Positions 24,961 through 33,293 of a stretch of 64,000 nt of DNA are shown here, piece by piece. The stretch is taken from positions 310,001 through 374,000 of the forward strand of contig NZ_JAEFCA010000002.1 of NCBI RefSeq assembly GCF_016405855.1, written 5' to 3'. The stretch is from Flavobacterium sp. IB48. Its GTDB lineage: Bacteria; Bacteroidota; Bacteroidia; Flavobacteriales; Flavobacteriaceae. Position 1 is the stretch's first letter. Each line of letters begins with the position of its first letter. Both the position numbers and the translations under genes were made by a program. The notes below the pieces were generated by a model. That model saw only the letters and a list, made by a program, of their open reading frames with translations, was not told the DNA's origin and ran no database searches.

Positions 24961-26961
24961 TTATTCTGTATCTAAAATTTCTTTTATGCGCATAAAAAAT
25001 TCATTAAAAACAGGCGGCAGATTTTCTCTAATCTGTTTGGGCCTCATTGAAGACAATACCTGAATATGAGTTGCCGGTTTTCCTCTTCCTAAAAAGTGGT
25101 AATTGTACCAGATCATCAACTTCTTTTCTTCGTAAGAATATGTATCCCCACTGGCTTTTTCAGACTTTAATACAGCATGCACAGCCGAAATTACCTTTTT
25201 GCCAAATCTCTCTGCTTCCGTTTCCTCATCCGGAATCTGCGGTCCGCCATTTTCTGGCACTGCATTTTTATAAAACTCAGGATAGTGCGTAAGCATTAAA
25301 AAATCAATATCTAAAGGAGCAGAATAAAAAACGTTGTACCATTTTAGTTTTCGCACCCATGAATTTAGACTTTTTAAATCCTTATCTGTTTTTAATGGTC
25401 TTTTATGCATTAACTCCAAAGAAGCATTAGATAACACTCCACCTCCTTTTAATTTCAATAGCTCACCTCTATCTGCACCTACTTCAATTAATTGTTTTAA
25501 GGCATATTTCACTCTGCCCCAGCCTCCTCCTTCTCTTTCAATATCCAGATCTAGGAGTGTTACATTTGGGATATGAAGTGCCTGCAGCAATTTCCAAATA
25601 TGGTTAACAAAACGGTGGCCAAGCGGTGCAAATGTGATTATATTGTCATCGAAATCGACATTCATGACATCCATTAGACGGCTAAATATTAGCTCCTCAC
25701 TATCGCCCTCTCCAATAACTACAAGCTTTGCAAAATAAATTTCGGGATAGTTGTGTACAGCTTCTTTTATATACTTGTACGCTGAATCTTTTTTGTCAGG
25801 AAGCAAAATCCTATTGACTTCTGTTTCATAATTTTGATTGATTCTGAAATGCAGTATGCATTCAGGACTTAATCTTTTCACAATCGCCGGTGTATGTGAG
25901 GAAAGCAGTACCTGTGAACTTTCATTGCGGCTGATTTTCTTTAGAATTTTTATAACCCTGCCCAGCAGCTGTGGCGCAATATGGTTTTCTGGTTCTTCTA
26001 CTGCAAGGATTGTAAGCAAAGGACGATTTATCCCGATATTCTCCTGATCTTCCTGTTCTGAAAGTTTTTCTTCTATATCCAGCAATGCGCACACCAGAGT
26101 AAGATAAAACAGTGAACGATAACCCTCTCCAAGTTCATCAATCTTATAGGATTTATAAGTCCCCGTAGGGCTGAAAGAAATCTCTATCTTTTTTAATATA
26201 GAATCTAGATCACTGCCTCCAAAACCAAGCGCAGTATCCTTATAACGTTCATCTTTATGGAACTGCTGCCATAATTCTGTTATGGATTCCTGAACTGTGC
26301 CGAACTCATTCAGCGAATTGAAAAGACCGTTTAATTCAGTCACTTTCTTATCAAATTCTCTTTTAAAAGCGTCACTCCATTTAATCTTTTTTAAGACACG
26401 AAATAAAATCGTACCCGAAGAATATCGTAATTGTTCAGCAGGTCTTCTGATAGCAGGAACATACAGCAATTGAATCAAACTTCGGAAATGACTTGGAAAA
26501 AGCCTTTTGCTGTCTTCAGTTTCCTGAACTCCTTCAGCAGTTTTTATAAAATACATTTTAGAATCGATTTCCCCGTCAGGAATTAAATTCGATTTTTTCC
26601 AATAAGCTTCTAATCGTATTCGCAGATAAGGATCCCCGTCTTCTTCGTCTACAACCATTTCAGAAAAAAAATGCGGGATCGCCTCTTTTTCTTCCTCTGA
26701 AAAATCAATTACCGCTTCAATGGAAATTTTCTTCTCCTCAGCAAAATCAGGATCTTCATCCTTGCCAACATGAAAATCCTGACGAAAAAGCTCCCGATCG
26801 GCAGATGTCTGCCCAAACAATTTCTTTAACGCTTCAAGACAAGTGGTTTTGCCCGCACTGTTTAGCCCTATCAACCCCACCAGATCATCTTCAATTGGAA
26901 TCAAAACTTCATTAGGTCCAAACGATCTGAAACCTTTAATTTTTATTGTGCTTATCTTCAT
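24961..26961 (-). CDS. OLD-family ATPase-TOPRIM nuclease (GajA-like)
   Basis: A 666-residue protein with an ABC-type ATPase: Walker A GLNSAGKT (32-39), a GEGYRS signature region (278-283), Walker B AVEEPENH (320-327) and a switch histidine in LLSSHTP (352-358). A TOPRIM domain follows, with VIGEGDSEE (415-423) and LLDLDIE (469-475). Class 2 OLD nucleases partnered with UvrD helicases constitute Gabija. It is the first gene of the minus-strand series, divergent from a PD-(D/E)XK-like gene, and the stop is 4 bases before the helicase start. It is somewhat longer than typical GajA. Confidence 0.8.
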   Translation of the reverse strand: MKISTIKIKGFRSFGPNEVLIPIEDDLVGLIGLNSAGKTTCLEALKKLFGQTSADRELFRQDFHVGKDEDPDFAEEKKISIEAVIDFSEEEKEAIPHFFSEMVVDEEDGDPYLRIRLEAYWKKSNLIPDGEIDSKMYFIKTAEGVQETEDSKRLFPSHFRSLIQLLYVPAIRRPAEQLRYSSGTILFRVLKKIKWSDAFKREFDKKVTELNGLFNSLNEFGTVQESITELWQQFHKDERYKDTALGFGGSDLDSILKKIEISFSPTGTYKSYKIDELGEGYRSLFYLTLVCALLDIEEKLSEQEDQENIGINRPLLTILAVEEPENHIAPQLLGRVIKILKKISRNESSQVLLSSHTPAIVKRLSPECILHFRINQNYETEVNRILLPDKKDSAYKYIKEAVHNYPEIYFAKLVVIGEGDSEELIFSRLMDVMNVDFDDNIITFAPLGHRFVNHIWKLLQALHIPNVTLLDLDIEREGGGWGRVKYALKQLIEVGADRGELLKLKGGGVLSNASLELMHKRPLKTDKDLKSLNSWVRKLKWYNVFYSAPLDIDFLMLTHYPEFYKNAVPENGGPQIPDEETEAERFGKKVISAVHAVLKSEKASGDTYSYEEKKLMIWYNYHFLGRGKPATHIQVLSSMRPKQIRENLPPVFNEFFMRIKEILDTE

Positions 26962-27146
26962 ATTTCATTTTTTGGTAATTCAAATATCATTTGTTTCAGC
27001 TGATTTTTTTTACGGAAAACCATATTCATATCAAATATAAGAATGAGTAAAAAATGAACACTAAGTATTTACACGTGTTTTGGTTATCTTTTGACACTTA
27101 ACATATCTAAACAATCTAAATTCAATAAATTATAATGGAAATATTC

Positions 27147-27154
27147 TATATTTG
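27147..27154 (+). promoter_or_regulatory. -7 promoter box TATATTTG
   Basis: A perfect Bacteroidota -7 box (TAnnTTTG) 107 bases ahead of the nuclease-like gene at 27261. A -33 TTG is not visible at the expected distance. The first dyad operator begins 13 bases downstream, at or just past the predicted start of transcription. Confidence 0.5.
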
Positions 27155-27167
27155 GTAATAAATATTG

Positions 27168-27183
27168 TGTGATAGGTATCACA
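27168..27183. promoter_or_regulatory. CRP/FNR-like dyad operator
   Basis: TGTGATAGGTATCACA is a perfect TGTGA-N6-TCACA palindrome, identical in pattern to the CRP/FNR-type consensus. Its position at the predicted transcription start suggests repression of the gene at 27261, and possibly of the divergent Gabija-like operon 206 bases away. Confidence 0.6.
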
Positions 27184-27209
27184 AATATCTATCTAACTCT
27201 AGGTGGCTT

Positions 27210-27228
27210 TGTGTGATTTTGTCGCACA
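27210..27228. promoter_or_regulatory. Second dyad operator of similar type
   Basis: TGTGTGA and TCGCACA flank TTTTG with one mismatch in the dyad. A half-site TGTGATATC follows at 27242-27250. The three related elements within 85 bases look like an operator array for one regulator. Confidence 0.45.
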
Positions 27229-27260
27229 TCTAAATAAGTTATGTGATATCTTAAAACTAC

Positions 27261-28091
27261 ATGGACAAAATTAATTTTAACGAAGCTGAAATATTAGGAG
27301 CCCTTGGAAGGTCAGGCTATCTCTTTGAATCAGAAATTTCAAAAATGTTAAGTGAAAAAGGTTTTTTTGTTGAAACAAATACTGTTATCAAAGATCCAAT
27401 TACAGGAAAGAGTAGAGAAATTGATTTGATTGCTGAATTATATGAAGCAAATGTTGATTATAAGAAAAATAAATGCTTTACTAATGTTAAATATGTTTTT
27501 GAAATAAAAAACAATTCTGCTCCTCTAGTTTTACTTACTGAATTTGAAAATAATCCAAACATTCAAGATTGGGAGGCATTTAAACAACGAATAACTATTC
27601 CTCCAGAAATGGAAGATTATTTTTCAAGTCCTTATTGGGATAAAATAGTGATGGAAAACAAATTCTCAATATTTACCCAATATTGCTCCTTCCAACATAA
27701 AAAAAACAACGCAAAAGACGAATTAATGGCTCTTCATCCTGATAATATTTATGAAGGATTGTCGAAAATTTCTCAATATTGTGAGCAAAAAATTAAACCT
27801 GAAGACAATAGTGAAGCTGACCAATATTTCCGTCTTTTTTTATATCTTCCAATTCTTTTAATTGCCGATGATTTATATGAATTAAAATATGATGAGATAA
27901 AAAATCCCAAATTAACGAAAACGGAATGTTCTTTATTGCTTTATAATTATCATTATGAAAATAATCCAACAATGGCTTACATATTTGTTGTAACTAAAGA
28001 CGGGTTGCCTAAACTACTTAACTTTATGATGGAAACTGAAAAAGAAATCTTTGAAGATTTAGTAGAACGTAGAAAAAAAGGCATGAAATAA
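27261..28091 (+). CDS. PD-(D/E)XK nuclease-like protein
   Basis: A 276-residue protein. The N-terminal ~85 residues fit a PD-(D/E)XK nuclease core: YLFESEISKML (20-30, E23), a strand with KSREIDLIAEL (about 50-60, D55) and YVFEIKN (about 78-84, ExK). The rest has no recognised domain and is helical. It is the only plus-strand gene of the island, divergent from the Gabija-like pair, behind a strong -7 box and dyad operators. It could be a restriction-type effector or a nuclease with its own sensing domain. Confidence 0.6.
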   Translation: MDKINFNEAEILGALGRSGYLFESEISKMLSEKGFFVETNTVIKDPITGKSREIDLIAELYEANVDYKKNKCFTNVKYVFEIKNNSAPLVLLTEFENNPNIQDWEAFKQRITIPPEMEDYFSSPYWDKIVMENKFSIFTQYCSFQHKKNNAKDELMALHPDNIYEGLSKISQYCEQKIKPEDNSEADQYFRLFLYLPILLIADDLYELKYDEIKNPKLTKTECSLLLYNYHYENNPTMAYIFVVTKDGLPKLLNFMMETEKEIFEDLVERRKKGMK

Positions 28092-28438
28092 CAACTACTA
28101 TAATTGATTTAGGCAATTTTCTTAATAGAATTTGAATGATTTGGCAAATCCGAAAGCAAGGACTTAATTTACTCCAAAACAACTATCTATGCACAAAAAA
28201 ATCAATGCATTTTACTGATATAGAAAAGGAATTTCACCTAAAAATGAAAACAAAATAAATCATTCTTCGTTTTATTTGAAAGTGCACTGTTATTAATTAT
28301 AAACAAGTTAAGATTGTTTCTTTCTAAATAATCATTGATAAATTTTGATGTGAATATTTTAAGAATTATAATTTAAATTTACTTGGAAACAAATGACAAA
28401 CTATTTATCAAAGATTCATCCTTACGATCAACATTTTA
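28092..28438. other. AT-rich intergenic region without visible gene
   Basis: These 350 bases between the nuclease-like gene and the right direct repeat are AT-rich and show no coding frame, hairpin or promoter box that I can support. Confidence 0.5.
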
Positions 28439-28596
28439 TTGAAATCATATCTTAGTTGAATTAACATTTTTTAACATTTAACCCTTACGATACATACAAA
28501 CCGCTAATACATAAAAATTCAAAATAATTATCCTATAAATTCACTTGAAAGTAAGCTAATTTCTTTAAATCATTCATAAAATGGTTTGTAAATTGT
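28439..28596. repeat. 150-bp direct repeat, right copy (possible att site or ncRNA)
   Basis: This is the second copy of the element at 13791-13941. The 26-base identical run is at 28480-28505. In the 3' hairpin, AAATC pairs with GGTTT instead of GATTT, keeping the helix by a T-G (U-G) wobble. TACGATAC (28486-28493) can also pair with GTATCGTA (28595-28602), which would close the whole element into a folded domain. A different terminator hairpin follows. Confidence 0.65.
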
Positions 28597-28616
28597 ATCG
28601 TAGAGGTCACAAAATT

Positions 28617-28650
28617 AAAATCCCATTTCCAAACGAAATGGGATTTTTTT
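28617..28650 (+). terminator. Intrinsic terminator after the right repeat
   Basis: AAAATCCCATTT pairs with AAATGGGATTTT around CCAAACG, followed by a T-run. As at the left copy, no protein gene ends nearby, so a transcript carrying the repeat is implied. The hairpin sequence differs from the left one although the position is equivalent. Confidence 0.8.
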
Positions 28651-28720
28651 TATTTTAAAACACAGGTTTTAATTCAAAAAATGGCTTTATCTTTAAGCCT
28701 TTAGAAAATTGATATTTGTT

Positions 28721-29125
28721 ATGGAACAGAAAATACATCAAGGAAGAAACGTAAAACGTTTTAGAGAAATGCTAAGTATAAAGCAGGAATCATTAGCTTA
28801 TGATCTGGGAGAAGACTGGAACCAAAAGAGAATTTCTATGCTAGAGCAGAAAGATGTAATTGAAGAAAGTCTGCTAAAACAAATTTCAGCTGTATTAAAA
28901 ATTCCTGTTGAAGCTTTTCAGAATTTTGATGAAGAACAGGCTGTAAATTTAATTTCATGCAATTTCTCGGATAACGCAATGTTCAATAACAGAATTGAAA
29001 TTTTTAACAACAATCCTATTGAGGAAATCAAAAAACTTCATGAAGAAAAAATTGCTTTATTTGAGCGTATGCTGAAAGAGAAAGATGAAATGATGTCTAA
29101 GCTTGAGAAATTGATTGGTAAATAA
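28721..29125 (+). CDS. XRE-family HTH regulator
   Basis: From the ATG at 28721 (an upstream TTG at 28709 is less likely) the protein is 134 residues. It opens with an XRE helix-turn-helix (GRNVKRFREMLSIKQESLAYDL, then RISMLEQ), a short linker and a C-terminal coiled coil (EEIKKLHEEKIALFERML). This architecture is common for flavobacterial XRE regulators of unknown target. It lies just outside the right direct repeat and is followed by its own terminator. Confidence 0.75.
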   Translation: MEQKIHQGRNVKRFREMLSIKQESLAYDLGEDWNQKRISMLEQKDVIEESLLKQISAVLKIPVEAFQNFDEEQAVNLISCNFSDNAMFNNRIEIFNNNPIEEIKKLHEEKIALFERMLKEKDEMMSKLEKLIGK

Positions 29126-29146
29126 TTATTAATAAAGATATTAATT

Positions 29147-29175
29147 AAAAAAGAGACTTTCAAAGTCTCTTTTTT
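29147..29175 (+). terminator. Intrinsic terminator of the XRE gene
   Basis: AAAAAGAGACTTT pairs with AAAGTCTCTTTTT around a minimal loop, 21 bases after the stop. The poly-A and poly-T flanks allow function on both strands. Confidence 0.8.
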
Positions 29176-29257
29176 GGTTTTAGAATATTATTTCTTGGTA
29201 AGAAGTTAGAAGACATTCATAAGGCTTTTATAAAAACTCTTTGGAATATTCACGGAA

Positions 29258-29710
29258 CTATCCATACAAATTTTTTATCTCCGACATAACAAAGGTACTT
29301 TGGGTACTCCCTATGCTTTCAACAGATCCCAATTTATTAAACACAAAATCCTGATAATGCTTCATGTCTTTCGCAGAAACTTTCATTAAAAAATCGTAAT
29401 CACCAGAGATATTGTAGCATTCTACAACTTCTTCTATTTTCATAATATCACTAACAAACTGATTCCCGATATTACGATCGTGTTGTTTAAGTTTGATATT
29501 ACAAAAAACAATGAAACCTCTATTTAATTTTTCTGCATCAAGCAGGGCAATGTATTTTTTAATATAGCCGCTGTTTTCTAATCTTTTAATCCGCTCAAAA
29601 ACTGGCGATGCAGAAAGATTTACCATTTTAGCAAGCTCTTTTACAGTGTATTTAGAATTATCGTGTAGTATATTTAATAACTGAAGATCAATATCGTCTA
29701 TTTGTTCCAT
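29258..29710 (-). CDS. Lrp/AsnC-family transcriptional regulator
   Basis: A 150-residue protein with the standard Lrp layout: an N-terminal winged helix (VKELAKMVNLSASPVFERIKRLENSGYI, about 19-46) and a C-terminal ligand-binding RAM domain (about 65-145, including GDYDFLMKVSAKD). Lrp/AsnC proteins sense amino acids. Located downstream of the transporter and methionine synthase genes on the same strand, it is a good candidate for regulating them in response to methionine or a related amino acid; this is inference. Confidence 0.85.
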   Translation of the reverse strand: MEQIDDIDLQLLNILHDNSKYTVKELAKMVNLSASPVFERIKRLENSGYIKKYIALLDAEKLNRGFIVFCNIKLKQHDRNIGNQFVSDIMKIEEVVECYNISGDYDFLMKVSAKDMKHYQDFVFNKLGSVESIGSTQSTFVMSEIKNLYG

Positions 29711-29859
29711 AGAATATTTTGGTTTAATTTATTGCGAATACAGAATAAAATTCTTCAAATATAACCAAAAACCATACAAAAATCTTGTTTTACATAAATT
29801 AAAAACATAACATACTGCAGCATTCATCTTCACAGTATAAAAATCTACAAGGCAATGTT

Positions 29860-30852
29860 TTATACTTCTTTTCGTCGAGCCATACCCTGAGCAATGATAC
29901 TGGCAGCAATTAATTGCAAGGCATGGTAAAGCATGAGTGGCAATAATACGATGCCAGTGATGGTACTGTGTTGAAAAAGTACTTTTGACATAACGGTGCC
30001 GTGTACCAATGACTTTTTAGAACCGCAGAATAAGACAGTAATACGGTCTTCATCTGAAAAACCAAGCAATCGACTGAGTAGTCCGACACAAAAGAATACG
30101 GCAAAAAACAACGCCATCATACCTGCAGCGAGTCCTGCAAGTTCAAGGGCGGTGAAACCGTCAAAAAGATGTTCGGAAAATGACTTGCAAAACGACGTGT
30201 AAATAATCGTTAGAATAACTGTCTGATCGAAATATTTGAGCTGTTTCTTGTATTTTTCGGCAATCGCGCCAAAACGGGAATTAAGGCTTATACCAATGAT
30301 AACAGGCATTAAGACTTGCAGAATCAACTTTACGACGATTTGAGTAACATCAAAATCGCCTGTCGCAGAAGCTATAAACAGCCCAACCCAGAGAGGCGTA
30401 ACCACTACTCCTATCAAACTGGAAATACTCGCATTGAAAATGGCCGCAGGAATGTTTCCCTTGGCAATCGAAACCATGACCACGGAAGAAGAAACTGTGG
30501 ACGGTAAAGCTGCTAGAAAAAATACACCGAGCCAAAGCAATTCGAAGCCGTTATTGACAAACAACGGGCGAAATGCCAAAACAAGGAGCGGAAAAAACAA
30601 AAAAGTTGTCAACTGGACGACAATGTGCATTTTCCAGTTGGAAAGTCCAGCTTTTAGTTTCTCAACGCTCAGTCGCATACCATAAAATAAGAAAATCAAG
30701 GAAACGCCTGCATTGGCAATCTCCTCCAGCGAAATAGGTTCTTTGACCATGCCTGGCTTTGGCAAAAAATAAGCCATCAGAATCATGGTGGCTATCATTA
30801 ACAGGAAACCATCGAAACCTGCTTTTTTTAATACTTCTAATAATTTATTCAA
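29860..30852 (-). CDS. Bile acid:sodium symporter family transporter
   Basis: A 330-residue integral membrane protein with about ten hydrophobic helices and the family hallmarks LIFLFYGMRLS in the first third, LPSTVSSSVVMVSIAKGN (about 117-134) and a later FCGSKKSLVHGTVM. It belongs to the YfeH-like branch of the bile acid:sodium symporter family, most of which transport organic anions other than bile acids. It follows MesD by 58 bases, so it may move a precursor or product of methionine synthesis. Substrate is unknown. Confidence 0.8.
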   Translation of the reverse strand: MNKLLEVLKKAGFDGFLLMIATMILMAYFLPKPGMVKEPISLEEIANAGVSLIFLFYGMRLSVEKLKAGLSNWKMHIVVQLTTFLFFPLLVLAFRPLFVNNGFELLWLGVFFLAALPSTVSSSVVMVSIAKGNIPAAIFNASISSLIGVVVTPLWVGLFIASATGDFDVTQIVVKLILQVLMPVIIGISLNSRFGAIAEKYKKQLKYFDQTVILTIIYTSFCKSFSEHLFDGFTALELAGLAAGMMALFFAVFFCVGLLSRLLGFSDEDRITVLFCGSKKSLVHGTVMSKVLFQHSTITGIVLLPLMLYHALQLIAASIIAQGMARRKEV

Positions 30853-30910
30853 TGTGTTTTAAATATTATTTCTCCGTGCATGTACGGACTCCATTATTAA
30901 TACATTGAGA

Positions 30911-31942
30911 CTAAATCCCAAGTTCTTTGCGTATAATTTCTGCTCCTGCGCTTAAAGCACTTAACTTGCCTCTAGCCACGTTTCGAGATAGCGGAGCCAT
31001 ACCGCAGTTTGTAGAAGGAAAAAGATTTTCGGCATCTACAAACTCAAGCGCTTTACGCAGGGTATCAGCTACTTCTTCTGGCGTTTCGATAGTGTTAGTT
31101 GCCACATCAATGGCACCGACCATTACTTTTTTACCGCGAACAAGTTCCATTAAATTTAAAGGCACATTGGAGTTGTGACATTCTAAAGACACCACATCAA
31201 TTTTAGATTTCTGAATTTTTGGAAAAATTTCTTCGTATTGTCGCCACTCTGAACCTAATGTCTTTTTCCAATCGTTATTTGCCTGTATTCCATAACCATA
31301 GCAAATATGAACCGCAGTTTGGCAGTGTAAACCTTCAATGGCTCTTTCTAATGCTGCCATTCCCCAATCGTTTACTTCATCAAAGAACACATTAAACGCA
31401 GGTTCATCAAACTGGATAATATCTACCCCTGCGTCTTGAAGTTCTCTAGCTTCTTCGTTGAGTGCTTTCGCAAATTCCCACGCCAATTTTTCTCGGCTTT
31501 TATAATGGTCGTCATATAAAGTATCTACCATTGTCAGTGGGCCTGGCAATGCCCATTTTATCGGCTTATTAGTCTGTTTACGTAAAAATTTAGCATCTTC
31601 AACAAAAACTGCTTTTTGACGTGCAACCTCACCCACCACCACTGGAACACTCGCATCATAACGGTTACGGATTTTTACTGTTTTACGATTTTCAAAATCT
31701 ACACCGCTTAAATGCTCGATAAAAGTCGTTACAAAATGCTGGCGTGTCTGCTCGCCGTCACAAATGATATCCAGATCTGCCAATTGTTGTTCCTGCAGCG
31801 AAATGCGTAAAGCATCTTGTTTTCCTTCAAGCAACTGATCGCCTTCTAATTTCCATGGTGACCAAAGTTTTTCGGGTGGTGCAAGCCAAGCAGGTTTGGG
31901 TAAACTTCCAACAATAGAGGTGGGTAATAATAGTTTCTTCAT
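30911..31942 (-). CDS. mesD: Folate-independent methionine synthase, MesD type
   Basis: A 343-residue protein equal to the catalytic C-terminal half of MetE without the N-terminal half. Zinc ligands are visible: H212 and C214 (VHICYG), E254 (SLEC) and C313 (TNCGMAP). The substrate loop IIQFDEPAF (175-183) is also present. Its pairing with a DUF1852 gene identifies the MesD family, which makes methionine from homocysteine without methyl-folate, needs oxygen and depends on MesX. It is separated from mesX by 30 bases and should be cotranscribed. Confidence 0.85.
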   Translation of the reverse strand: MKKLLLPTSIVGSLPKPAWLAPPEKLWSPWKLEGDQLLEGKQDALRISLQEQQLADLDIICDGEQTRQHFVTTFIEHLSGVDFENRKTVKIRNRYDASVPVVVGEVARQKAVFVEDAKFLRKQTNKPIKWALPGPLTMVDTLYDDHYKSREKLAWEFAKALNEEARELQDAGVDIIQFDEPAFNVFFDEVNDWGMAALERAIEGLHCQTAVHICYGYGIQANNDWKKTLGSEWRQYEEIFPKIQKSKIDVVSLECHNSNVPLNLMELVRGKKVMVGAIDVATNTIETPEEVADTLRKALEFVDAENLFPSTNCGMAPLSRNVARGKLSALSAGAEIIRKELGI

Positions 31943-31972
31943 AATAGTATAATTTTAATGCGTTGTAATCAG

Positions 31973-33025
31973 TTAAAGGGTAAAATTAGCAGACCATTGT
32001 TCCAGGAGATTTTTGTAAGGCTTAATGAAATGCTCTTCTGCATATTTACCCTGTTCAACAGCCAGTCGGCTGCGTTCTTCGCGGTCATAATCCACGCGAG
32101 TTAGTGAATAATCTTCGTGTTTAAGACTAGGTTGATAGATTTTCCCAGCCACTGAATTTGCATTGTAAATTTCAGGGCGATAAATCTTCTGAAAAGTCTC
32201 CATCGTACTGATTGAGCTAATTAATCCAAGATCAGTATAATCGGCAAGTAGATCTCCGGAATGATAAAAAGCCATCGGTGCCACACTATTCGAAGGCATG
32301 AAAAAACGAACTTTTAAGCCCATTTGAGAGAAATATTCATCAGTGATAGAATACTGATCTTGCAGATACTCAAAACCCAGAACTGGATGCTGATACTCTG
32401 TGCGGCTATAAGTTTTGTTACTCGATACACTTAGACAAATGATCGGTGATATCTTAAAGTGCTCTTTATAAGTGGCTGAATTCACAAAGCACTTATAAAG
32501 TTTTCCGTGCAAATCACCAAAATTTTCAGGAATAGAAAAAGTAGATTTATTTTTATTATGGTCAATCAATAAAATACTGAAATCATAATCCCGAACATAA
32601 GAGGAATAATTATTTCCGGCAACTCCTTCGATTTGCTGGCCGGTCTTACGGTCAATAATATTTGTTTTTAAAACTTCAATCATCGGTAGATCATTACTAC
32701 CGTTCTTATCATCAATAATCATTGTTACTGTGAGAATTTCAAGTTCTACATGGTAACGATCTCCTTTTGGATTATCCAAATGAGCCAATGCATTGAATCG
32801 ATTGTTAATCATATTTAAGGCATTGCGTAAGTTTTGCTGGCGATTAGCTCCTCTGGCCAAGTTGGCAAAATTGGTTGTCAAACGCGTTTTACTTGAGGGG
32901 TGATAATTTTCATCTAAACAAGTGCTTTTTAGCGTGAACACAAAATCATTTTGGATTGTATTCTGGGTATTTTCAATATCCTGCTTTTCGCTTATTCTTA
33001 AATCTTCTTGTATTTTCGCTTTCAT
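31973..33025 (-). CDS. mesX: DUF1852 protein MesX
   Basis: From the ATG at 33025 (an upstream TTG at 33058 lies inside a small hairpin and is less likely) the protein has 350 residues. It matches DUF1852, with segments FTLKSTCLDENYHPS, FANLARGANRQQNLRNAL and NRFNALAHLDNP. MesX is required for activity of the MesD methionine synthase; its own reaction is not established, but a role in forming the methyl donor with oxygen has been suggested. A hairpin CAAGGT/ACCTTG (33033-33055) lies just before the start in the mRNA. Confidence 0.85.
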   Translation of the reverse strand: MKAKIQEDLRISEKQDIENTQNTIQNDFVFTLKSTCLDENYHPSSKTRLTTNFANLARGANRQQNLRNALNMINNRFNALAHLDNPKGDRYHVELEILTVTMIIDDKNGSNDLPMIEVLKTNIIDRKTGQQIEGVAGNNYSSYVRDYDFSILLIDHNKNKSTFSIPENFGDLHGKLYKCFVNSATYKEHFKISPIICLSVSSNKTYSRTEYQHPVLGFEYLQDQYSITDEYFSQMGLKVRFFMPSNSVAPMAFYHSGDLLADYTDLGLISSISTMETFQKIYRPEIYNANSVAGKIYQPSLKHEDYSLTRVDYDREERSRLAVEQGKYAEEHFIKPYKNLLEQWSANFTL

Positions 33026-33261
33026 TTGATGACAAGGTTTAGTTTTTTTACCTTGCAAATTTTAAAACAAAAGATTTAATATCCTATTAAATCAAAAAAT
33101 ACAGTTAAATATTCTTTTTTAATATATTTTTAAAGATTATTAATCTCTTCACAAATAAAATATTGAAAGAAAACAGATAATTATTCTTTGGAGAGCTAGG
33201 ACATGACCCATTTGAAATTTCCCATAACAATTCAAACCTCGAAAAAGAAAACAATATAATT

Positions 33262-33269
33262 TATATTTG
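33262..33269 (+). promoter_or_regulatory. -7 promoter box TATATTTG
   Basis: A perfect TAnnTTTG box 24 bases upstream of the ATG at 33294. It argues against the TTG at 33267, which would lie inside the promoter box, and so fixes the nitroreductase start. Confidence 0.6.
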
Positions 33270-33293
33270 CCAAAATTTAAGATAGATATAGTA

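Noticed and set aside
33033..33055. Hairpin before mesX as a possible SAM riboswitch
   Set aside because: Only a 6-bp stem with an A-rich loop is present; no SAM riboswitch core could be recognised in the upstream 200 bases.
33267..33293. Upstream TTG start for the nitroreductase
   Set aside because: It overlaps the -7 box TATATTTG, and the ATG at 33294 gives the family's usual N-terminus.
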